Assembly (NCBI RefSeq): GCF_014805685.1
Contig: NC_060893.1
Coordinates: 11,154,773 to 11,218,772 of the forward strand
DNA length: 64,000 nucleotides
From: Silurus meridionalis
Lineage: Eukaryota > Chordata > Actinopteri > Siluriformes > Siluridae
Reading direction: 5' to 3'
A program made the position numbers and the translations under genes. The first letter of the stretch is position 1, and each line of letters begins with the position of its first letter. Under the pieces are notes generated by a model. The model was given only the letters and a program-made list of their open reading frames with translations, had not been told where the DNA came from and searched no databases. Positions 23,640 to 35,999 of the stretch are shown piece after piece.

Positions 23640-26600
23640 ACCTTGTTTGTTTTGGAATTGTTCACTTTAATAACCTTTGCATTTGGAAACTCACTTACTC
23701 TTGATTAAGCTGTACACAGCTGGGCATGTTAAAGAATACAAGTAGTGAATGCCTGATACTAAAGGTATCTTCTTTCTATTCAATTATTTTAGTGGTCTTT
23801 CATGCCTCTTATTGCCTGAAAGAAAGAGTGTCACTAAATGCATACATTACTTATAAAGGCAAAGTCATCTTATTTATTTTTTGGAGAAAATTCTTCATGA
23901 AGTGCACTCTATTACTGGCTACTGCTGGACATTGTTATCTAGAGTAGTAAGAGAAGAAGTGTTCATAGTGTTGTGTAAATGTTGTGCGAGAATGTAAAAA
24001 ATAAAACATCAATCTCAACTTATAAAATATTTTTTTTCTTGTGATCACTGGATGATGCAGTGCACATATGCATAATCATACATTTAATTAACACCTTATG
24101 CATTTCTCCAACCTGAACACAATTAAACAAATTGATCAGGTCAACCACTTAGTGCATGTGTAATTAATTACATTAGAGGATCCCCACAGAGTTGTCTATA
24201 CAGAAAGATCCTTCTCCTTGTTAAATTCTCCTTAAAGAGAGGATCGGCAGCAGTCCAAAAACAAGCCACAAATCACACAGCCATATTTCTGTTGACCTTT
24301 GTTTGAAACACACAGTCATTGAATGGTAGCAAAATATACTATACCTTAGTATGTCCAGAATTAAAAATGTCTCATACACTCCAACACAATACCTTTTCAA
24401 TTACAAAAAATCTGTGTGTAAACAAGCACAAAAGCCAGATATCACCCAATGTACTGAAAAATATTAAGCGTCTTCTTCAACCCTTTAGTACTATGGCGAG
24501 ACTATTTAATGCTGTGTGCCGCAGCACTAATAACAAGAACATATGAAAATGGCACTGAACAACCACAATTCGAATAGGCATTCTTAAAGGTCAAGACATC
24601 TTCTATTTACGGTTTATGTCTGATACAATCACAGGTTATGGTTCAGTGGATTTACTCCCCCCTTTAAATATAATCATGATGTACGGTCTATTCGTCTAAT
24701 TGCTACACACGTAATGAAATGGTCGGCTACGAGTGTCTAAATTGCCTAGTGTAACAGTCATGAGAGGGTGCAAATCTCTTTGGCTCAATGATTGGAAATT
24801 AACGTCAGAATTCTATTTGCCATTTTATATTCCAATTTAAAACCCTATCCATGAAATGCATCACAAAAATACCAACAGTGCTAAAAAGAAAATATGTGCA
24901 CAAGTCAAAGAACTAGTTAGCAATGAATACTAAATGAATTCATACAAACACCGTAGCTTTATGTAAGTCAGTAAACCTACCATATACTGTATACATTAAT
25001 GCTTATTTCACTATTTGAATTGTTTCCTGTCTTTTAAAATGAACTGGGAAAACAGACCATATTTATTTATATGGAACAAACAACTCAACCTCTAGCCCAA
25101 TAATACCTGAGAAGGACATTACATTCTAAGATTGTAATCTCTCATCTGAGAACAGAAGCACACCTTTTGGATCCGGTGACTAATCTGCTTCTAATAAAGT
25201 TCTAAATTTACACGTAGTAGAATTTAATACCATTTGCACTACAATATCCTCAGAGATGTCAACGCGGCCGTGCAACAGCAGAGCATTCTCCTGGGGTTAT
25301 AAGCAGAAAACCAGAGCGTGCAGATCTGACAAAATGTCAAGTGCCACTGGATAGTAGAAAATACCCGCGTCTCTGTCTGACTTGTGGCCCGCTGCGCCTT
25401 TAAGAGCCTGACTCCAATAGTTAGGGAAATGTCCAATTCCCCAGTCTGGACAAAAACCATTATGAGCCCAAATAATTGACTTTCAAAAACCTGTTACCTT
25501 AGCAACGGAAAAGTCATGGAAAGTAGGAGAGAGCAGAAGCGGAGCTCACCTGTGGAAAGCTAGTGGTGGATCAGTTTGTCAGAACACCATATTTATGAAA
25601 GAGAAAGCAGAGTAATGAAGAAACTCTTCAAGTATTGCATGACAAAACTGATTGAAATTTTGATATTGAAATTAAAAAACAGAATATTCCTTAACTATCA
25701 CAAACATACCAGAAGAAAGACTGGCTACATTAAACTGCGTCTAGGTAAGTATAAATGTGTGAATGCATGTGTAGGTGTGTGCCCTGTGACGAACTGGAAT
25801 CATAATCAGTGGGTATTCCTGCACTCTCTTAGTTACTACCACTTATTCCTGCACTTACCATTCGAAATAAATGATGAACAAATAAATAAGCAGATTTTTT
25901 AACACATGAATGCAATGAAGGCTCTTCGAAAGGTATAGTTATTTAAATAGTGTCAGTGAAAATAAGAGTATCATAACTGAAGTCTGAAGTGCTCAGACAT
26001 CAGTGTTTAACTATGCTTTTACCTTTTTTGCAAATTAAGTCCAATTAAGCCAATGAAACTGGTTATTAACAAAATGAACAGTGATTACAAAAAGAGAGCC
26101 CCCTTTGGGGGTGGGTGGGGGGGGGCTAGTGTTTAGAAGAAATTAACCAGTTACTGAAGTGATTACTTCATGGGAAGAAATCTGGCAGTGTTAAATTGAG
26201 TCACAAGGGTTTTGCTTCATTACGGTGTCTTAGGCGCTGTGGAGCCTGATGAGTGGCAGCTCACTAATCCATGTGTGAGCACAGATCACTGTGGATTCAG
26301 ATTAACATTATGAATTACTGACTGACCTATTAGTAATGTAATGATGCTGAAAAGAAACCAGCATTGTGAAAAACGTGCTAAGACAAGAGGTGAACTGCAT
26401 GACTAAATGGTACACATTACACAGCAGACAGAAAAGTCCTAAATTTAAAGCTTAAATGGGTAATAATATAAGTTAAACGTGCATGCTGCAGTTTATATTT
26501 AAATATTTTTTATAGTTATGGATGCAATTTAATGCACTTCTACTGAGAAGACCACAGTTTATGGCACAATGTAAGCCACATCTTTATTTGTCTGGAGTAA

Positions 26601-27230
26601 TAATATAAGAAAATTTACGGTGAATTATATTCTTATTGAATATTAAAAAGATATTATAGCAGTGTAATGCTAATAATAAATAGGAAAAGGTAGCAGGAAA
26701 AATAGCTCATAACAGCTTGGAACGGCATGCTCTCAGAAAGCTCTGTGGGACATATGGTCTCATTTTTATAGTTTGTTACAGCTGGTACAGATCGAGGCCA
26801 ACAAACATTTGGTTAACGTCTAGTTATAGTGTCTGAAGGTGTTATTTATAGGAACCTTGTTCTAATGAACTTACAAGGCATGTCTAATATGTGCAAAAAC
26901 ACAATGTCATGGTTATAGAGCTCACAACGATTAACGTTTTATGTTGTTCCTTTATTAAAGATCATAAAAATAGAGCATAGAGTTTCCTGTAAGAACAGAA
27001 GCAACTTGCTAAATAACACTGGCAAAAACTTCAGTGATCATATGACAATATTAAATTACAATTGTGTGTCAGTATCTAAATACATATCACACTGCCTCAA
27101 CTAAATGTATTGTCAGCTGAAAAGCGATCTGTAAGATGCATCATTTCAGCCATCAAATGATTGAGTAGATAAAATCATCCTCTACTACCCAACATGAAAA
27201 AAATTGGAGTAGCCAAATATTCTCATACCA
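23640..27230. other. gene-free interval, no recognised gene
   Basis: No gene or classifiable repeat recognised. Short blocks of mixed composition occur at about 24180-24280, 25240-25560 and 26200-26300. A GGGGGTGGGTGGGGGGGGG-type G-rich run at about 26106-26125 could form a G-quadruplex. Confidence 0.35.
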
Positions 27231-27238
27231 CAGTGCAG

Positions 27239-27242
<4 letters not shown>

Positions 27243-27278
<36 letters not shown>
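27243..27278. repeat. (CA)n microsatellite
   Basis: About 18 uninterrupted CA units. Confidence 0.95.
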
Positions 27279-27280
<2 letters not shown>

Positions 27281-28102
27281 AATCCGGAAAAAAAAACCTG
27301 AGCCAGATATACATAATAAATGTTAGTCAAAAAAAAGGGAATAAACAAAGATTTGCTATTGCAATTCAATAACCAGGACCAGTAAAATGTGAGGCAGCTT
27401 ACACACGTTACACATTGCACGGTGTACAGTCTACTGTAATACATTGTGAGTTTTATGTAATTATAACAATGTTTATTGTTGAGCAACATCAATGAAACAA
27501 CTTTCTCTTTTTATAATAATCTTTTACTCTTATTTTCTTTCCATTACTTACTTTATAGAGGCATAAACATATTATTTACCTGCCTCCTTTTTCTCTTTCT
27601 TTAAGACAAATGCAGTTTATGATATTGGAAAAAAATGTAGATTAAGGGAACTGCTTTACTTGTTACAAAGCACTAACTCTGGAAACTCTTTGCATTTTTT
27701 TTTGCATTGAACACTCAAATTATATCAATGCCATATTACTGATCCCTGTGTAAGGTTACTATAGACGTGATGATGTGTAGAAAACATAAACGGTAATAAA
27801 ATCAATGTTTTACCCTGTAATCAAAGAAAGCATAGAAGCATTGAGAACTGAAAAATAGAATAAAAAAAGGGGGGGGTTTCCTCCATGTAGCAATTAGCTA
27901 AGCACCATTACTGTGTACTAGTATGTGCTGAGACTGGCACTAATGCTTTGGCTGACACAGACATGTTTGATAGGCCAAGCCTAATTAGACACACTCCAGT
28001 TTAATTGTAAAAGCTTCACTTTGTCTTTAAAGCTCAACTGGGACCAAAGACTGAGCCTCTCAAGGTTCGTAATGATCAGAAAGATCAGATGTGCAGCTTG
28101 TC

Positions 28103-28123
28103 AAAAAAAAAAAAAAAAAAAAA
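28103..28123. repeat. poly-A tract
   Basis: Twenty-one A in a row. No retroelement body was recognised upstream of it. Confidence 0.85.
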
Positions 28124-28839
28124 GTTTAAACAGTGGTATGTAATTTTAAACAGAAATAGGAAAAAGCTAAATTTAGCCTACATAAAAATACTTAGTTTTT
28201 GTTTCACTTTAAATAATCATTTCTGATTTTACAACATATACAAAAATTTGTACAAGTGGCTAATTAGTAATTAGACTTTTTTAGACTGAGTGTGATAATG
28301 TTGTATTATTGTATTATCTAATTATTTTATAAAATCTTGCTAGTAGTGAGAGAAAGAAATAACTACATTAATAACTTAACCTCATTTATTCATATGCAGT
28401 GGGTGATGCCTCTTGTGAGAGATCAGGACTCGCTACTGAGCTTGGGTAAGAATTAAAAAATAAATAAACTGTTAATGAAACACAATTCACTCATGTGAAA
28501 CCTATGTACACATTTTAATTTAAGAAATTCCTTTTTCATTTTTACTGTAGGTCATTATCTATTAATAGAGCTCTAAATATAATGAGGTGTTAATAAAATC
28601 AGTAAAACAATTTGAGGAAATTAGGAAAAATATATTGCTAATTTCAATTAGAGCATGACATCACTATTAACTAATACACAGCAGAAACCTATATGAGGCA
28701 TTTAAAGATTACTGTGTGCATGTATTTAAACCTTCTTAATGAATCTCAACAGGAGCTAAACCAACTCTGATAACACTGCTCAGTAAATGAGGTCAGGGAA
28801 AAAGCATTTCATTTTGGGTGTCGCCATGATTAATCATGC

Positions 28840-28861
28840 AAAAAAAAAAAAAAAAAAAAAA
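28840..28861. repeat. poly-A tract
   Basis: Twenty-two A immediately after the palindrome atgattaatcat (28826-28837). Could be an old retroposon tail, but no body is recognisable. Confidence 0.85.
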
Positions 28862-28869
28862 GATACCAA

Positions 28870-29420
28870 GACCCAGTCAAGGTGGTGGCGATAAAGAAGG
28901 CATTTTGCATCTCAGCAGTCCTGAGAAACAAGACAAGCAGTTAAGTGAGCAAGCCCATGCAACAGTATGAATATTTAATTAATAATTAGTCATGTAATTC
29001 CTCCTCAGGAATTATTATCCCTAGAACTGGTTTGTGAATTTAATTATTAGCAGCCTTTTTGTTTCCATGTCCCCCTCATTACTGTCAGGATTGATATAAC
29101 ATAAACTTCATTAAAAATTAAAGCAAGAGTCTTAATTATAAGGCTACCCTGACTGAAGTTAGAATTAGCCAACTCAGTGATGTGCAAATGAGAGCATTAT
29201 TTAAGAAACACGCTGGAAGTAGTTATGCTAATTTAGAGGGTTCACAGTAGCAGACCTTTTCACTTGCGGTTGCATATTCATTAAACACACTATGCAAATT
29301 TAATGTAGCAGTCTTAGTAATGCCTTGTTAATTTATTCAGATTTATTGAGTACGACTTGTAAAAAGTACCAATTTAATTACTCCATCTCCTTGGAAAGGT
29401 AGTGGAATATGGCTGAGGTT
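28870..29420. promoter_or_regulatory. candidate conserved non-coding element, homeodomain-site rich
   Basis: About 550 bases of complex sequence with unusually many TAATTA/ATTAAT cores (28974-29000, 29040-29050, 29100-29140, 29320-29380). There is a perfect ATGCAAAT octamer at 29292-29299 and a second imperfect one at about 29183. No reading frame or repeat explains it. It has the look of deeply conserved developmental enhancers near forkhead genes. Confirmation needs alignment. Confidence 0.4.
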
Positions 29421-29429
29421 TTTAAACTG

Positions 29430-31440
29430 TGTAAATCAGAATTATTATGCTTTGATAGAGAAAAGGGGGGATAAGAGGACACTGTTTTAATAACCAGGTT
29501 TAACAGACATATTTGATTTACTTAAGATGCACACTAAGGAGAGCATCACTTAAGTCCCCTCTCATGGAGGGTGAAGGTAAGTATGTGTGAGAAAATAGTT
29601 TTGACCACAGATTTTATGAATGTGGAAGTGGGTTCTTATGACATTACTGACAAAGAAAACAAATAAATAGTAGTTAATAAAGTAGCTTTAGCCACCAAAA
29701 AGGATTAAAAACAACTGCAAAAATAAAATGCACGTTGATAAATCTTATGTAATTATCTGTATTCAAAGTAAATCCATAAGATGACAGTTAAACTCAACCC
29801 AAGCAATTTCCAAAAGCAACATCACAAGGAAGGGACAAAAACCTGCTGCAGTGTAATTACCAAACCTAGAAAGCCATTCAGCACATAATCGAGTAAAAAG
29901 AACATTGCCAAACAATCAAGACACAGGTACACATTTCTTTTTCTCTCCAGCATGTTTTGCTCATTTCCCGTTCTGTGCAAACATCCCCGTGGGAGGCAAA
30001 CAAATCCAGAAAGTTGGGATACAGGGTTGAATTTGTATGAGCCTTTCAATGGATTTACAAGTAGTTTTTTTGTCTAAGGGGTTTCTTTGAGCTGATGGCT
30101 GCCACATCTGAAGAAAAAAATTCACCAAAACATAACTTTCATGTTCTTTCATCTTCTAGTGTATTTTGACTTTACTTTATTCTGGCACTCCAAAACAGAC
30201 ATTAAAAAGAAATAGCCAGCTGTATTAACTCCCAGATCTGAATACATCCAACTTATCTGCTAGGATCTTAACTTCATGGTCGGTTGTTAATGACTGGATG
30301 CTGGTCTCTAGAGACTGTTGTGGAGCTGGAAAACATCCCCAAGTCTGCAGGCTAGCTGAGCTCAAAGACCACACAGCCTAGAGTGGATCCACAAAGCCAG
30401 AAACATCACTGGCCACCAGCAAGAGACATCCTCACACCCCAGGATCTAATTATGTACTGCTATCACTCATATCCTCTCTCTCTTTCCTCCAGGAGAAAGC
30501 TTCATATCCCAGCCCCACACAGGATGCACCGACACTGGAGGAAACCAGCGCTGTGTGTTCTCATCAGGAGACGTGAAACTCACATTTATCTGAGAAAGCT
30601 AGAGAATAAAACTCAGATCTTAATGAATGCTAAATAAAGTGTAATAATCAGAGAAAAATAATGCAGAATAAAAAATATTGCTGTTAAATATTGACTAAAA
30701 TTGAATAAATTGTACATGTTTTAGAACCTTCACATTACAGTTAGAAAATGTATGACACTGTATAACACTGTAATTTTATGTATCTCACTTATTAACTGAT
30801 TACCACCCTCAGGTTATGGATGTTGTTTCAAAACAGCCAATAAAAGAGCGTCTTGTTTGCAAGAAATGCAAATAACACTAAGAAAACAAATGAAACATAA
30901 GCACCCAGAGGTTTATTTAATTATACAGTGTGTTGTTTCTAAATAATTTTTACACATGCATGCAGATGGTTAGTTGCTGTAGCATCATAAAGCTTAAACT
31001 AAAACTGCAACACATACATTTTATTTATTTACATTTTTTTAATTCATTAACACAATATTTTCCTGTTGTATTCAAAGGAATAATTAGTCCTAAAAATGTC
31101 ATAAATAGAATGTAAAAGATGAGTATGCATGTTGTCTTAGTAAATTAATTATCTGTATAAGGACCTGCGAGATTTCAGCACAATAAATCTTTGGGCTCTG
31201 CCCACACACTAAATCTTTTCTGTTCAGATGGTTTTAATATATTTGTTTTATACATTATCTAATAAAAGTAATCTCTAAACCTCTCAATGTCTTCCTATTA
31301 AGCTTTTCACACATGTAGACAACACTGTCAAAGTGAATTGATGAGGACAAGTGCACTTCATCTTAATTAAATCCATCACAGTGTATAGTGTATAGGTGTG
31401 TTAGAAAAGGAGAGTAAGAGTTAGAAGAAACAAAGAAATA
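29430..31440. other. gene-free interval with exon-like segment
   Basis: Mostly AT-rich sequence without a gene. The segment 30260-30630 is more balanced and carries a strong splice-acceptor-like tract ending CAG at 30492, followed by AATAAA at 30605-30610, so it could be a terminal exon of a non-coding transcript. Confidence 0.3.
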
Positions 31441-31443
31441 AAT

Positions 31444-31450
<7 letters not shown>

Positions 31451-31508
<58 letters not shown>
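31451..31508. repeat. (GA)n microsatellite
   Basis: About 29 uninterrupted GA units just outside the left arm of the foldback at 31520. Confidence 0.95.
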
Positions 31509-31511
<3 letters not shown>

Positions 31512-31519
31512 AGATGTGT

Positions 31520-31706
31520 GTCAAGATGTGTCATTAATAGTAGTCAACAGTAGACAAGACTAGTGTCTATTTTATATCTGTATTATATATATATACATAA
31601 ATACAGATATAAAATAGACACTAGTCTTGTCTACTGTCTAGTACTAGTCAACTGTTCAACTTCAATCAATCTTCCATTTGTTGTCAAATTAATGACACAT
31701 CTTGAC
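31520..31706. repeat. foldback (inverted repeat) element
   Basis: Two nested pairs of perfect arms. The inner arms, 31548-31584 and 31600-31636, are 37 bases each and exactly reverse-complementary around a 15-base AT loop. The outer arms, 31520-31537 and 31689-31706, are 18 bases each and also exact. Between inner and outer arms the left side has 10 bases and the right side 52, so about 42 bases were gained on the right or lost on the left. There is no coding capacity. It resembles a recent MITE or a structure made by template switching. No target-site duplication was recognised. Confidence 0.85.
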
Positions 31707-31744
31707 ATATACATACATATACATACATACATATAATATATATA

Positions 31745-32480
31745 TTAGAAATGGTAAGATTTACTGATCCGCATCGGTGAAGCCACATAATGATGTATTG
31801 ATTTAAAAAGGTGTGCATCAGATATATGAGTTGGCATTTGTGGTGCATATTTTTTTTTCAAGTTTCCATCAGCAAAAACGTATTTATTTTATATAATTAT
31901 CAGTAAAAGCATTATACTTTTAGTATTTAAAAGGTGAACAATAATATGTGACCAATATTTTTTAAATGAAGATTGCTTTCTCCTCGCTAAACTGTTTCTC
32001 AAGCGCGTTCTCTCAGCACCACTGCTGCTATGTGAATATGATGGCTCACATCACTATTACTATGTGTCCTGACAGTCACTTAGAATATACATTAACATGC
32101 CAGAGGTAGAGCTGCATCTTCCTGGACACAGAACAGGAAAGGAACCTTTGGTTTTATTTAATCTTTTTTTTTTTTTTTTTTGCACTACAAAGGCCTGTTT
32201 GTGAAAAGGCCATACGTTAGAAGTCAGAAGGCAAATTTACGATTTGTTGTCTGTCTGAACCAAGAAAATGAAAGCAAACTAACTGTACTATATAGCATTT
32301 CAGAGAATCAAATTATTTTCCTTTGCATTGTATTTCATTGAAGCGCGTTGTGTTGAATCAAATCAAAATCGGATAGCACTGCATTGTAATAGGGAAGAAT
32401 CGGATCGCGTTGCATCAGTAGCTGCTTTATGTATCTTTAATGTGTCGTATTGTTGCCTATGCATTGAGATGTGAATTGCA
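31745..32480. mobile_element. unclassified transposon relic
   Basis: The segment opens with words such as actgatccgcatcggtga and closes with CpG-containing ATCGGAT/GCGTTGCAT phrases of the kind seen at ends of fish DNA transposons. A poly-T tract lies at 32164-32181. No open frame is preserved and termini were not resolved. The family call is uncertain and rests on general resemblance. Confidence 0.35.
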
Positions 32481-32494
32481 TTAGACAATTGACA

Positions 32495-32865
32495 GCTCAA
32501 ATATATAACATTTATTTTTTTAATACTCTAATCAACATGGGACAAATAACGATGCTTTATGCAAATGTATGTTTTTTATTATTAGAAAAAGCATACTCAA
32601 CAAAGCATGAAGACAAAATATTTTTGTAAATGTTTTAAATGTATATGTGGTGTTTTAAATTATGTAAATCATCAGGACAACTAACAGACTTGCATCAGTA
32701 AAACAAATGATTAGTAATTTAAAATTAGTTTAATGAGTTTATTATATCTGAGTTTAGATGTGTGTTGTGTTAAAGGTTAAAATTTTTCCTCTTTATTTAT
32801 ATGTTTAATAAAAATTCACACTCAAAATTTCTGCCGTTAAAATTAATTTGCATGAACATACATAC
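32495..32865 (+). mobile_element. truncated copy of the 58.7-kb TIR element
   Basis: Shared phrases in the same order and orientation as 58790-59230 show homology. Examples are taatactctaat, gatgctttatgcaaat, gacaaaatatt, ggtgttttaaatta, atcaggaca, agtaaaacaaatg and gccgttaaaat. Both ends are missing here: the left ggctgtcaa terminus is absent, and similarity stops at about 32865. The copy also lacks about 70 bases present near 58965-59040. It is a non-autonomous element with no coding frame. Confidence 0.75.
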
Positions 32866-33559
32866 ACGTAAATCCGCAAAACCTGCAAATTCCACATTAT
32901 GTCACTTTATAAATGTAATATTGTAAAGTATTTGACCAAATTCACACTCAAAAATAAATAAATAATGCATCAAACTCATTTAATTAGCAATACAAATAAT
33001 AAATTAACAGTACTCTGCACTGTAATTAATTACAATAATTAAATATCGGTACTCAATAAGCTATTGGATGTAATGTAGCAGTCAGTAGTTGATGAAAGTA
33101 AAGGTACAGTACAGTGTATTGTACTGTGTGCTGTGCAATTCGATTCCCACAAACTTTAAGATACTCCACAACTGTTAGTTCCAAATGAAAACCCGCAGAT
33201 TTCCCGAGGCCGCGAGTTGAATGTAATGTATACAAACACTGTGCACTGTGAAAATATATACATAAGGAGCAGCAACCACTACCTAAGGGAGAAAAAGAAA
33301 TCACTAGGTGAGTGGAAAGAACCCAGCACCTGTAAATGTGAGTAGGAATATGAACTTTTATATAAACTTTTTTACTAGGAAACTTTTTTTTTTTTTAACT
33401 GACATTGCCTGATTAATTAATACTCCCCAAATATAAAACACAGCAAAAGCTTACTTAAAAAATTTAACATGATCTAGGGAAAATATAATTTTTTTTCATG
33501 TATCTTTACGTTGTGTTACTTAATAGACATTATTGTATTCTCCTCAATTAACTGTCTTT

Positions 33560-33840
33560 TTCAAAGACCCACATATCAGTCTTCGAATATCCTAGAGGAC
33601 TGGAAGCCTGAGGGCCTGACTGGTGCACTAGCCTGAGTGCCTGCCTGCCTGTAATTACCCGGACACTGTGAATAATAACATTCCCACAAGCCCTGCAATG
33701 CTTTGATAGAGATGAGATTAGCTTAATCAAGTCCATGGGCTGGGTGAGGCCTCTGAATTTCATCATCCGGCCCCTCCAATCAGCTCCACGCCTCCAGCCC
33801 ATCTGCCACCACTTGCTCCATTCACTAGCTCGTTAGTTTT
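33560..33840. promoter_or_regulatory. candidate conserved non-coding element
   Basis: A GC-balanced block (unusual for this desert) with GTAATTACCC and TAGCTTAATC homeodomain-like words, and C/T-rich phrases at 33765-33820. The minus strand stays open for 84 codons with no recognisable protein. It lies about 18 kb upstream of foxb1. Regulatory function inferred. Confidence 0.3.
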
Positions 33841-33849
33841 GCACGTGCT

Positions 33850-35200
33850 AACTACTCTAAGATAGGATATTACTTACTCTCCTGTTCATTTATGACCATT
33901 TGTAAATGGCCCATTTCAGCTATATAAGATGAGGCATTTATGCTTTTTTTATGCTGCTCATAATGCTTTGATATTCTGCAGACTAAATGTGGGAAGAAAT
34001 GCGTGCAAGTTTGCTTTAAATTAACTTAACACAGACCACACTTGTAGGATGCCAGATGTAAAACCCATCACATGACATCAAGGAGAATGTTCACATACAG
34101 AAATGCTGAACTATATGCTGAAAATGTGTCAGAAATTAGCATCAAAATGAACGGATCAAAGAACTGAATCAAAGGAGATTGTTGCTACTGCATTGCACCA
34201 TAACGCCATACAGAAGCTCCCTGAGGGTCCGCCTGTTAAACTAGAGGATTAGTGGGGGTCCATTAAAGATTTAAGAGGTGGGTTTAGTTTATTATCCCAA
34301 ACTGTCACTACCACAGATATTCTCATCCTCATTCAACTGCACATATTGTCAATAGTTTTTTGCATAGAACTGTAATATAGGTTGATAAATAATGCATGCA
34401 GTGTTTATGCTCAAATTGTATAATTGTTTTTGTTTGCATCTAATTATGGATAGTTACTCTCAAGAGACATTTCAAATGTAAGCAAATGTGAAAACTATTT
34501 ACTGTTATTTGTAATTCTCATATGTTAAGCTGAATTAATTTTTTTAGCAAAGTTCGAAGAATAATTTAAAAAAAAGTTGAAAAATGTAGACAAAAAAATT
34601 ACAAAGAATTGATCAAAGAATTGATAAGCATAAGCACGAACATCCACAGTTTTTATCTTGTGACAATCAAGTATCTATTACCATGACCTTGCTATACAGA
34701 AAATCAACTCGGATGAATCACAAATGTGTACCTAAAGTTGGTATGTTTAAGATCGCTTAAGCACCTATCGTCAGTAATATCAGCATTAAATTACTCACAC
34801 TAATGCGTTTACACCCTGAGGCACTCTATTTTTTATCAGCAACAAATCATTTTTGTCAAATCTGACAAACACACCCTGAGCGGAGAGAGACTGAGGAGTG
34901 TAACATTGGATGGGGATGCGAGCAGATGCTCCGTTGACTAGTACTGCACACAGAAACTTCCCGAACAAAGACAGAGGGAATGCGTGCCCTACGTTTTGTC
35001 CCTGTTTCGACTTTCACACAGCCTCTGTCCACACAAGACCCCGGGAATAGAAAGACAACACACCATAGCAGACGACTTGAGAGTCATTCATCAAAACTGG
35101 ACAGAAGATTAATTAAGCACCAAAGTCTGATTTACCCCCAGTCTCTGTTCATCAGTGTACTTCCTGCCTCAGGTAAGGTGAGGTGTGGGCCCTCTAAAGT
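33850..35200. other. gene-free interval with donor-like exon edge
   Basis: AT-rich to about 34850, then a more balanced block (34870-35170) that ends in a consensus splice donor, CAG/GTAAGG, at 35172/35173. No recognisable protein is encoded. It might be an exon of a non-coding RNA. Confidence 0.3.
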
Positions 35201-35211
35201 GGGGGTGGGGC

Positions 35212-35220
35212 ATGTGTGTA

Positions 35221-35313
<93 letters not shown>

Positions 35314-35321
35314 GTGTGTGC
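35212..35321. repeat. compound (TG)n(TA)n microsatellite
   Basis: TG units on both edges of a long TA run, with one TTTA interruption near 35305. Confidence 0.95.
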
Positions 35322-35873
35322 ATTTGGGACAGACTTACACTAAAATATTGAGATATGATATGATGATAAAATATCATACTCTATTTTTATTTTATTAAAT
35401 GTCTAATCGGTTAAATGGGCTGGAATTTTGTGTGTCATGCAGTTCATATGAATATGAAAACATAGTTTAAGGAAAAATGAGCATTCAAAGTGCATCCTGT
35501 GCCAAAATAAAAACCCTGTCAATGATACCAATTAGCTTAAAATACACCCGTCACTCCAGTGAGTCAAGTTCATCTTCAAAACTAAAGTGTTTATATACGG
35601 CACATTGGTATTAACATGATAGATAAATCTTAGCCTCCTTGAGTTCATGGTGAATATGTTTATCACTGTCAGGTTTACAGTTTGCAAAGGCATACAACAT
35701 TCTGCATATATATCACTTCTCTAAACAGCTATCATATCCCACATGATTAATGCATACAATCTGAACTTTGAGGAGGGGCTAATGGTCTTGTATCACACTC
35801 CCATTTTTCCTGCCAATGAATCCTGAGCAAAACTGTCCCTTCTTCCCATCTGTACATAAACATTATGCATTAC

Positions 35874-35949
35874 AAACACACACACACACACGGGTGAATA
35901 TACACACTGCATGCATGTGCATACACACAACACACACAGATGCACACAA
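35874..35949. repeat. imperfect (CA)n tract
   Basis: Three short CA runs separated by unique bases. Confidence 0.8.
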
Positions 35950-35999
35950 ATTTTAATGAGTTCATTAGCCCGTTCTATCCTCTCGCTCATCTGAGCAGG

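Noticed and set aside
34980..35351. Plus-strand open frame of 123 codons ending in Tyr-Ile repeats
   Set aside because: The second half is a translated TA microsatellite. The first half has no family resemblance. The donor-like edge was kept as a finding, but not a coding gene.
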